Assembly (NCBI RefSeq): GCF_001642475.1
Contig: NW_019174009.1
Location: 62,001 to 126,000, forward strand
Length of the DNA stretch: 64,000 nucleotides
Source of the DNA: Fonsecaea monophora
Lineage: Eukaryota > Ascomycota > Eurotiomycetes > Chaetothyriales > Herpotrichiellaceae
Reading direction: 5' to 3'
How positions within the stretch are numbered: the first letter of the stretch is position 1; every line of letters starts with the position of its first letter. The notes beneath the pieces were generated by a model that did not search any database, had not been told where the DNA came from, and saw only the letters and a program-made list of their open reading frames with translations. Made by a program: the position numbers and the translations under genes. Of the stretch, positions 56,419 through 64,000 are shown piece by piece.

Positions 56419-58804
56419 TCGATACGAAGAACGACAATGACTTGGGTCAGCGTTAAAAGTGAGCTAGGACTTGCAAGTGAAAAAGGGGGAGCCGCAGGAA
56501 TAGGCGGACATGGGCGCAGGCACATTTCTACTTGGAGAAGCCAAGACCGGTCATGAGTGGAAAGTTCTGTCGTGATTGAGATGGCAAACAAGTCAAACCC
56601 TGGGAGAGGCCAGGGAAAAATTGGATCAATGAAGCGAGGTTGGAGGACAGCAGAATTATGAAATGGGGCCCCAGAGTAGACAGGGGGCCAGGGGGAGAAG
56701 ACAGAAACGTAGCAATGTCCCAAAAGTATGCTGTCGTTGGTGGTCTGGTAGTAGCAGTGGTATGCTTGTAGTACGATAGATGGACAGTGAATTAATCTTT
56801 TTTTTGCCTTCTGGGATCAAGGGCCAAGGGAAGCGATTGCATGGTTGTAAGTGCAGCGAGGGCAAAAAACATGGCGAAAAATCGGGGAAGAGATGAGTTG
56901 AGAACCTGGGAAGCACGCATAGCATCGAGGTTTTTGCCCCTGTCAACTACCCGCTGTACCAACCTATCCCAGTTTAACCAAGCGAGAAGTGGAGGCGAAG
57001 AAAGAAGCAGAAACGTTGTGAAAGAGACCCACGTCGGGCGGTGGCTGTTGGGGTGTGCTTGGTGCCTTACTGGGAGGGGGAAGCCCAGAAGCATCTCTAG
57101 AAAGCAAGGGATCAAAAAGGGAGGAACGGAGGAAGGAAGGAAGCATCCAAGCATCCAAGAAGGAAGCAAGGGGGCCGCGTCACAAAGGGAGGGGAAAGAA
57201 AAAAAAAATCTCTTTTCTCGTGTTTCTTTTCTTTTCTCACGCTTTTCCTATCAATTATTCGTACTAAAGGTTAAGTCAGATGTTCTCGGAGACAAAATAA
57301 TAATAATCATAATAATATTGCAGTTTGTACGAGTACGAGAATTGTAGATACGAGTACCTAATGCACTCTAGTCACTCGAAATAGAACAGGAGAACAGGGA
57401 GGAAGCAATCCTGGAGATCAGGATGAGGTCAGGGAGCCACTCCTTGCTGGGTACCTATCGCAGGTGCCTTGAGGTGCTGGTGGGAATTCTGGTCAGGTAC
57501 CGGATGGGGGTAACTAGGAATCGGGAGTGCCAGCTATGACATCTACCTACCTCCTCCTTACCTAGCTATGACATGGCTCCCCCCCAATCTCCCACCATAT
57601 TACCAATCATTACCGGGTCAATTACACCTTAATACACTCCCCCCCTCCCTTACCCGCCTAGATGCCCAGGCTTCCTAAAAAGGGGCCCTGTCGAGGAACA
57701 GGAAACGTGGGAATGCCCTGATGCTGGTTCCATCGAGCGGCGAGCCACATATCCCACGGCTTGAGGTATTTAGTGCGCTAAATGTTGCTAGCTGCGATCC
57801 ACTCCCATCTCCCAGACTCCCACACCTGCACACTAAAATTCATCATTCGTGCATTATTCCTCATTTCATCCTCATTTCTCCGCCCTATCCCATTTCCCTC
57901 TCTCGCATCTGGCCTTGCAAACACGACCGTCCCATACACACTCCCTTGACTCATTTTTCTCCTCCATTTGACCATTGACCACTGACCACCCCGACCACTT
58001 GCTCCTCCTGCCGTGCTGTGCACGGAAACAATTTAATTACTGCTGTATCATCCCCAATTAGGAGCAGAATTGGCTACTTGTTGCGTCTGCCTCGTCCCTT
58101 CCTTTGTTCGAGTCCGCTCATACTTCTCACCAACCCCCCTTGCGAAACAACCCTCCAGAAGACACAAAGCCATCCTATCAAGTCGACGGCCGTGACACTC
58201 TGCCTACTCTATACCTGGCTGGCTGAAAGTCCTCTTGTCCACCGGAGCTGACCGGCCATCTGACCGCGTCCTACGTCCTTCTTACCAGGTGCAGCTCTCA
58301 TCTCATCTACTGCTGCATTGCGCCTGCTGAGCCGGCGAAAAACAAGACTGCAAGCCTCTCACACACACACACCCTCCCCCCTAGTCTCCGACGTCTGCAA
58401 GGCCAGCGTTGACCTCTCGACGCCTTGCGCACCTCCGATCTGACAATTGCTACCATACGCCAACGCGTTGTACTTGCGTCTGGACCCCCGTTCACTCGGG
58501 CCTTGCATTGCAGCTGCAGCAACACAAATCCGGAGAGCCGCTACAGGACCACCACAATCAGGCGTGCGCCCACATGGCCTTTGTCCAGGGCTGTTGAGTG
58601 CTACTGCGCTAAAGTTCTCGACAAGTTCGGTGGCATTGATCCGGATCTCCCACCGCACACAGGACAGCATAATGAAGCCGTCAAAACGTTATAGACAGAG
58701 CTGGACTCCCCGACATTGTCAATCTCGAATTTGAGCTTCATTTTGAAAAGAGAAGAGAAAAGAGAACCCACATTTTTCCATCCTTTGGCCCTTTGTTTTG
58801 CGCC

Positions 58805-61800
58805 ATGATCTCTGCCACTCCCTCGCCTTCAGCCAGGGCGCTCAGGAGCCGCGACAACTCGCCGTCGCCTCAGCCGCGTGCCTTGGCTCGCATGCCCTCC
58901 AACCAGAGAGTGAACACGGCCCTTCATCTATCCTCCTCTGCTGCTCCAGCCTCCGCACACAGTGCTTCCTCCATGGCCCAAAGCCCGTATATCAGCTCGA
59001 TACAATCCTCTCCCTTGGTGTCACATTCAATCTACCATCCACCTCACCTTGGGACCCCTGTTCCACTTGAGCTGGGAGAGAGCCTCGTCTCTTCCCATGC
59101 GTTCCCGCCGCCAAAAGAACCCATGGCAGGTCCTAAGCCTGTGGGAATCATGCGCAAGCTCTCCCAAAGTGCCAAAGAGGGTGTATCCTCTGCTCGACAG
59201 ACTCTGAGGAGAAAGGCTTCATCCTCCGCGCATTCCCGTCGAGATGAAAGCACAGGCCCTATCACTAGGCGTCGCAGCGACAGCAAGAACGCCATTGCAA
59301 ATGGATACTCTGTCGAGTCACCGTCCTTGGATGCTCTGCCTTTGGATCTACCGCCGGGGTTGGGCCTGTATGGTGATACGATGAGCATTTCAAGCGAGCC
59401 CACAACACTGATAGATACAAGTCCCGAGGGCCAAGCTCCGTCCGTCCCTGAGCACTTGGTGGCAGGCTGCCCACTGACCAAGATCACCAAGAATAAAAAG
59501 CAAGAGAAATTATTCTTCATGGATGTCGAGGGTTCACGTGTCTCATGGAAAGGCGCTGTTACCACCAAAGTCTTCCATATCGACAATATCAAGAGCATCC
59601 GAAGTGGTGAGGAAGCTGCGAGCTTCCAGTCACAGCTCCGTGGTGAGGCTGTCGACCCGGAACTATGTTTCACCATCAACTATACCACATCGGATTCGGC
59701 CAAGCAGGTCAAGTCATTGCACCTCGTTGCTCGTAATCACCGGGACCTCCGACTATGGGTCGACACATTGGAGAGCCTGGCGAAGCACCGAGAGGAGCTG
59801 ATGACCAGCATGGTTGGCTCTACCGAGCGTGAATCGGTTGTGAGAGCTCACTGGGACAACGAAATGGCAAAGCGAACGGTTAAGAACAACACCGCCAAAG
59901 CCGACGGTCTTGACCTTCCCACCATACAGGTGCTTTGTCGTAAACTCCACATTCACATTCCCGAGAGGGAGCTGGAAGAACATTTCCATTCAGTCGACGT
60001 CAACAAGTCAGACCTCTTGGACTACCCTCAATTCAGAGACTTCCTGAGACGTCTTCGAGAAAGAAGCGACATCAGGAAGATCTTCGACGATGTGAGAGGT
60101 AGTCATGCCAGGGGCGTAACGAGGTCTCAATTTATTCACTTCCTTAAACGCTATCAAGGCATCGATCTCGCTTCTCTCTCGGACCCGAGTGTCTGGGAAG
60201 AAAAGATCAACGACTTGGTAGCCATGTCTTTTCCAGAGGATCCATCTATGCACAGAGCTGGTCTCATTGATGCTAACGCTTTTGCGTCATTCATCGTCTC
60301 CAAGGATTGCCATGTTTATTCCGTCCCCGAACCTTCAACCCCTAAATTTGATCGACCTTTGGGCGAATACTTCATTTCAAGTTCACACAATACGTATCTC
60401 ACCGGTTGGCAAGTGGGAGGCACTGCTTCAGCCGAAACATATCTCACTGCGCTGCGACACGGATGCCGCTGCGTGGAAATCGACTGCTGGAACGGTCAAG
60501 ACGGCAACCCAAGAGTGACCCACGGTCGTACCAGGACCACTTCTGTACTCTTCTCGGACTGCATCAATGCCATCCAAAGATGCGCTTTTGATGTCAGCCC
60601 TTATCCGGTGATCATTTCTCTCGAGGTTCATTGTGATGCCGAGCAACAAGCCAAAATGGTGCAGATCATGAACGACGTGTTTGGAGAGCGACTACTCCTT
60701 CATCCATTGCCTGGTTTCGACGCACAACTACCTTCGCCTGAAGACCTCAAGTACAAAATCCTCATCAAAGTCAAGTCTACCGAGCTTCACGCTGATCTCA
60801 CGGCCTCGCGGCGTGTGGCCCCCTCGCATCGAGATCGGAGCGCAAGTTCTCCCAACAGGACCGGTGCCCAACCAACAAACTGGGTTCTCCCAAAGGTACC
60901 CTGTGTCTCAAGCCCGGCATTGGTGACACCACCAGAGACCATCTATTCTCCCACTGACCGATCGGTCACGGCAACCAGCGGAAGCAGTGCGGACGAGGAG
61001 AGTGATGTCCCACCCACCTCCCCTTCGACTGGAGATGGTCAGCGCCGTGCCCCGAAGCTGAGCAAGGTCGGCTCCCAGTTGTCTGCTCTCGGCGTGTACA
61101 TGAAAGGTTACACGCTCCGCGATGCCAAAGATCTTCGTTTCCAACAATACAACCATATCTTCTCGCTCAACGAAAACAGAGCTATCGAGCTCTGTCGCTC
61201 CGCAGAGCAGAAAGCTCTCTTTGAAGACCACAATCTTCATTACTTATGTCGGGTCTATCCCAAGACTCTGAGATTTCAGTCGTCCAACTTTGACCCCAAC
61301 ACCTTCTGGAGGAGGGGTGTCCAAATGGTTGCCTTGAACTGGCAGACATTTGATGCTCATATGCAAATGAACCAGGCAATGTTTGCCGCTGGGACGGATG
61401 CGTATGGCTATGTGTTGAAGCCAGACTATCTCCGCAAGCCTCGGACCAAACCTGGAGATTTTGAGCATCGGGTGAAACTGCCTCGCTATAGGATCAGATT
61501 CTCGGTCCAGGTGATTTCCGCTCAGCAGCTGCCTCGGGCGGCGAACATGGGCAAAGAAACGCCCTTGAATCCGTACATCGAGGTGCAAATGTTTAGTGCG
61601 GAGGACCGAGCTCGAGGAATTGCGAACGGCTCGGGTGGCACTGAGACCTACTCCAATGGCTACCATGGCATTGGATCACCCTACCGTCGACAAACGCAGA
61701 TTAGGTTTGGCAATGGTTACAACCCTCAGTTTGGGGAAAACATTGAACTTTCCCTGGAGACTAAATACCCGGAGCTTGTCTTCGTCCGATTCATCGTCTT

Positions 61801-62152
61801 GAACTCGGACGACGGGAGGTACACGGGCAAAGGAGTCAAGCAACTTGCGGCATTCACTGCCAAGCTCGACAGCCTGCAGAAAGGATATCGACACCTCCCG
61901 TTGTTTAACGGACAAGGGGAAGAGTTTATCTTTTCCACTCTCTTCTGCAAGATTGCCAAGCAGGAGCCCAAGCTGATGCCATGGTCATTGCAAGACGTTA
62001 CCGAGCGGACTCCCCGCCCCAACGTGCTTCGAGGCTTCCTTTCACGCGGACTATCGAGCGACCGAGGGAGAGAGCGCGGGTCCAGTGTCGAAGAAGTGGA
62101 CGCGGGCCGACGGTCCAACCGTGAGATTGAGGAGAAAGTGGGCAAAAAGTAA
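58805..62152 (+). CDS. PLC1: phosphoinositide-specific phospholipase C
   Basis: Cleaves PIP2 to inositol trisphosphate and diacylglycerol at membranes in a Ca2+-dependent way. Single exon, 1115 residues from the ATG at 58805 (context GCGCCATGA). The N-terminal 210 residues are serine/proline-rich and disordered. A PH-like domain spans about 216-335 (EKLFFMDVEGSRVSWKG, LRLWVDTLESL). EF-hand-like helices span about 360-470. The X domain has catalytic histidines in SSHNTYLTGWQ (about 526-536) and THGRTRTTS (about 572). A linker of about 100 residues rich in Ser/Pro precedes the Y domain (about 757-880: GVYMKGYTLRD, RRGVQMVALNWQT). A C2 domain spans about 895-1035 (FSVQVISAQQLPR, PYIEVQMF, ELVFVRFIVL). 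A basic tail ends it. This is the delta-type fungal Plc1 layout, longer than yeast Plc1 (869) mainly at the N-terminus. Confidence 0.95.
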   Translation: MISATPSPSARALRSRDNSPSPQPRALARMPSNQRVNTALHLSSSAAPASAHSASSMAQSPYISSIQSSPLVSHSIYHPPHLGTPVPLELGESLVSSHAFPPPKEPMAGPKPVGIMRKLSQSAKEGVSSARQTLRRKASSSAHSRRDESTGPITRRRSDSKNAIANGYSVESPSLDALPLDLPPGLGLYGDTMSISSEPTTLIDTSPEGQAPSVPEHLVAGCPLTKITKNKKQEKLFFMDVEGSRVSWKGAVTTKVFHIDNIKSIRSGEEAASFQSQLRGEAVDPELCFTINYTTSDSAKQVKSLHLVARNHRDLRLWVDTLESLAKHREELMTSMVGSTERESVVRAHWDNEMAKRTVKNNTAKADGLDLPTIQVLCRKLHIHIPERELEEHFHSVDVNKSDLLDYPQFRDFLRRLRERSDIRKIFDDVRGSHARGVTRSQFIHFLKRYQGIDLASLSDPSVWEEKINDLVAMSFPEDPSMHRAGLIDANAFASFIVSKDCHVYSVPEPSTPKFDRPLGEYFISSSHNTYLTGWQVGGTASAETYLTALRHGCRCVEIDCWNGQDGNPRVTHGRTRTTSVLFSDCINAIQRCAFDVSPYPVIISLEVHCDAEQQAKMVQIMNDVFGERLLLHPLPGFDAQLPSPEDLKYKILIKVKSTELHADLTASRRVAPSHRDRSASSPNRTGAQPTNWVLPKVPCVSSPALVTPPETIYSPTDRSVTATSGSSADEESDVPPTSPSTGDGQRRAPKLSKVGSQLSALGVYMKGYTLRDAKDLRFQQYNHIFSLNENRAIELCRSAEQKALFEDHNLHYLCRVYPKTLRFQSSNFDPNTFWRRGVQMVALNWQTFDAHMQMNQAMFAAGTDAYGYVLKPDYLRKPRTKPGDFEHRVKLPRYRIRFSVQVISAQQLPRAANMGKETPLNPYIEVQMFSAEDRARGIANGSGGTETYSNGYHGIGSPYRRQTQIRFGNGYNPQFGENIELSLETKYPELVFVRFIVLNSDDGRYTGKGVKQLAAFTAKLDSLQKGYRHLPLFNGQGEEFIFSTLFCKIAKQEPKLMPWSLQDVTERTPRPNVLRGFLSRGLSSDRGRERGSSVEEVDAGRRSNREIEEKVGKK

Positions 62153-62715
62153 AAAAAAAGAAAGGGGGGAATTGCAAATGCAACAAGCATACTTTTGTAT
62201 CAACGGTCCACAACAACGGCGCGGGAGTTTGATTTTGACAAGAGATACCCAAAAAGCATATATGACCTGATGACACACAATAGACTGACAACCCGTCTGG
62301 CAACGGACATTTCTTTCCTGTCGCTACTATTGACAAATTCAGGGAGGAGGAGGGAGACTCTTTTGTTTTGTTCTGTTTTGTTTTGTTATTACTAGTGATC
62401 AAGGTTATTGTTCTTGTGTAACAACATCATAATCATCGTTATCATATAGATCAGGGGGATGGGGATAACACGAAGGCCGTGTGAGTGTTGGAATAGCAAT
62501 AGTCAGTCCTTTGGTGGGAATTCAAGCGAGAATGACAATTCAGTCTTTTTGATAAGCAGCTTTTTGGGAATCAACCGATGCCGCTCTACCACAAGCTGCT
62601 CGGCACCTCGCGGCTGCGGCGGCCACCATAGTTCTACTCTGCCATTTCCACACCCATCGATGGCCATGATGTGATATAATATTGTGGAAGTTGTGGTATT
62701 TCAATATCCTCTCCA
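62153..62715. other. intergenic region
   Basis: Short gap between two plus-strand genes. It includes an A/G-rich stretch directly after the phospholipase stop and TTTTG repeats near 62360-62385, both likely in the 3' untranslated region. The rest is the promoter of the DUF3431 gene. Confidence 0.5.
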
Positions 62716-63819
62716 ATGCGACGGACGACGCGCAGTCTTATTGTCAACGCCATCTTGTTCTGGACAATCCTGTTCCTCATCATCTACGTCAACCATGATT
62801 GGACATCGACTACCAAGACCTTCGCGTGGTCTCGAATCCACTACAAGACCTCCTCCTCCACCCTGCCTGAGCCTCGCGGCAACTGTCCCGGCTTGGAAGA
62901 GGACTCTAAACCGACCCTAGTAGTGGCAAGAGTTGGCGCAGAGGACCCTTCATGGCTTGACACCCTGGCAGCCATTTACCACCTGTGTGTGTACAGGACC
63001 GACCTGCAAGACGTGACCTCATGGCATCTCCAAGTGCCCGCGAACCGGGGCCACGAAGCCATGGCATACCTCACCTTCCTGATCGACAATTATGAACGCC
63101 TCCCCGCGGCTGGCGCCGTCTTTGTTCACGGCTCACGCTGGGCATGGCACAATGACGCCCCTGATTATGACAATGCTGCCCTCCTGGCGTCCTTGAACGT
63201 TTCGGCTGCCCTCGCTCCGTTTGGATATCACAACCTGCGTTGCGACTGGAGCGCCAGCACATGCTCACCAACTGAGGCTCCGCCACAGGGCAGCCTGGAA
63301 ACATTGGCACGCTCTGTGTTGGAGCCGTGGAACTTGCGTTTGGCATCGGATAGTGCACTGCCACGGGCGATCGTGGACCTGTTCGGTGGGCAGGGGACAG
63401 ATGGAAAGATGAGCTCCTCTAGATTGTCCCTGGGTCGTACGGATGCCATTCGGTCGCAGTGCTGCGCGCAGTTTGTCGTTTCCCGCGAGCGAATGTGGCA
63501 ACATTCCCGTGACGAATATGTTGCTCTTCGACAGTGGCTTCTGGATGAAGGAGAGAGGGCGGCCCATCCTGACGACCGGATTGCTGGCCGGATCTTGTCA
63601 TATATCTGGCACATCCTATTTATGCCGCGGGATGCATCTGCCCACGTCGATCTAAAGCAACTCAATTCTTTGGCATGCCCGCCCGCCCACGAATGCTACT
63701 GTCGCTTGTACGGTCGGTGTGATCTGGACGGCTGCTCGAGTCCTGGTCATTGTCGTGGACAGTATGTTCTACCTCCCGGGTTTCGACTGCCGGATGATTG
63801 GGCGGCGAAACATTCGTGA
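62716..63819 (+). CDS. DUF3431 type-II membrane protein
   Basis: Fungal protein family of unknown function, often found near glycosylation-type genes and assumed to act in the Golgi. Single exon, 367 residues. A short basic N-terminus (MRRTTRS) precedes one membrane helix (about 8-24, LIVNAILFWTILFLIIYV), giving a type-II topology with the body in the lumen. Family features seen: LVVARVGAEDPSWLD, NRGHEAMAYLTFLIDNY, the central AVFVHGSRWAWHND, and CCAQFVVSRERMWQHSRDEY, followed by WHILF. The C-terminal 45 residues hold many cysteines (ECYCRLYGRCDLDGCSSPGHC), probably disulfide-bonded. The lumenal enzyme-like fold suggests a glycosyltransferase-related role, but that is inference. Confidence 0.88.
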   Translation: MRRTTRSLIVNAILFWTILFLIIYVNHDWTSTTKTFAWSRIHYKTSSSTLPEPRGNCPGLEEDSKPTLVVARVGAEDPSWLDTLAAIYHLCVYRTDLQDVTSWHLQVPANRGHEAMAYLTFLIDNYERLPAAGAVFVHGSRWAWHNDAPDYDNAALLASLNVSAALAPFGYHNLRCDWSASTCSPTEAPPQGSLETLARSVLEPWNLRLASDSALPRAIVDLFGGQGTDGKMSSSRLSLGRTDAIRSQCCAQFVVSRERMWQHSRDEYVALRQWLLDEGERAAHPDDRIAGRILSYIWHILFMPRDASAHVDLKQLNSLACPPAHECYCRLYGRCDLDGCSSPGHCRGQYVLPPGFRLPDDWAAKHS

Positions 63820-64000
63820 GCACGAGCGGGGATTTTTTGGGCAAGACTCGCTATGTTTCAAAATCGGGCGAATTTCCATGTCTCGTGCTCAGAACTCACA
63901 ACACGAGACTGATGCTGAAAATGCCAACGGCGACTGGGATGTGGCCGTCTCGGCGTCGATACAAGCACGACAAAAAGAGTCCGCCTCGAGCCTAACCAAG
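63820..64000. other. right-edge noncoding stretch
   Basis: Presumed 3' untranslated region of the DUF3431 gene. The frame running toward the window edge is too short to judge. Confidence 0.4.

Larger units (their letters stand above)
50238..58804. other. 8.6-kb region without supportable gene
   Basis: Far longer than any other gap in the window. It contains the GT microsatellite, an 18-base G tract, CT-rich leaders upstream of the phospholipase gene (57560-58400) and several GTAC-rich words. Open frames of 150-240 codons occur on both strands (51843-52310, 53146-53733, 53800-54393, 54338-55066, 55966-56556), often antisense to one another, and none shows recognisable motifs, ATG context and splice sites together. 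Lineage-specific or noncoding-RNA genes cannot be excluded. Confidence 0.5.

Noticed and set aside
1..64000. Secondary-metabolite gene cluster
   Set aside because: No polyketide synthase, peptide synthetase, terpene cyclase or pathway-specific regulator is present; the GMC and MDR enzymes are isolated.
1..64000. tRNA or rRNA genes
   Set aside because: No convincing A-box/B-box pair with cloverleaf pairing or rRNA core sequence was noticed by eye; a covariance-model scan would settle it.

Overview
This is nuclear DNA of a filamentous ascomycete (Pezizomycotina). The evidence is short introns of about 45-120 bp with GTRNGT donors and CTRAC/CTGAC branch sites, protein families with their fungal architectures (Hul4-type HECT ligase, Rkm5, Gep3, a DUF3431 membrane protein, GH55 glucanase, D-arabinitol dehydrogenase), and long intergenic regions rich in microsatellites. 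The class cannot be fixed from the sequence alone. No CRISPR array, prophage, transposon, rRNA or tRNA gene was recognised.

Layout. 0-9 kb: a secreted GH55 exo-beta-1,3-glucanase (-), a divergent three-exon gene for a 100-residue secreted cysteine-rich protein (+, never visible as one open frame), a long-chain acyl-CoA synthetase (-) and an Rkm5-type protein-lysine methyltransferase (+). 8.7-21 kb: an importin-7/8-type karyopherin (+), an RRM/RanBP2-zinc-finger protein with a degenerate exonuclease domain (-) and a molybdopterin sulfite-oxidase-type enzyme (-). 21-31.5 kb: a small decayed gene, an M20-type carbamoylase/ureidopropionase (+), head-to-head ribosomal protein genes eS10 (-) and eS8 (+), an unrecognised conserved-looking helical protein (-) and a D-arabinitol-dehydrogenase-type zinc MDR enzyme (-). 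33-46 kb: a HECT E3 ligase (-), a GMC oxidoreductase (-), the mitochondrial GTPase Gep3/Mtg3 with an apparent one-base frameshift (+), a quinone-oxidoreductase-like MDR enzyme (-) with a perfect 30-bp palindrome in its promoter, and a small coiled-coil protein (-). 47-64 kb: a bromodomain protein resembling the fungal NuA4-associated type (+), about 8.6 kb with no supportable gene, a phosphoinositide phospholipase C (+) and a DUF3431 type-II membrane protein (+).

Most genes are housekeeping (protein import, translation, ubiquitination, lipid activation, signalling) and do not form a metabolic cluster. The accessory signal lies in the divergent glucanase/cysteine-rich pair at the left end and in the structured intergenic DNA. 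Splice sites were placed by hand from consensus plus preservation of reading frame; in every multi-exon model given, the summed exon length is a multiple of three. No database search was run, so family assignments rest on recognised motifs.
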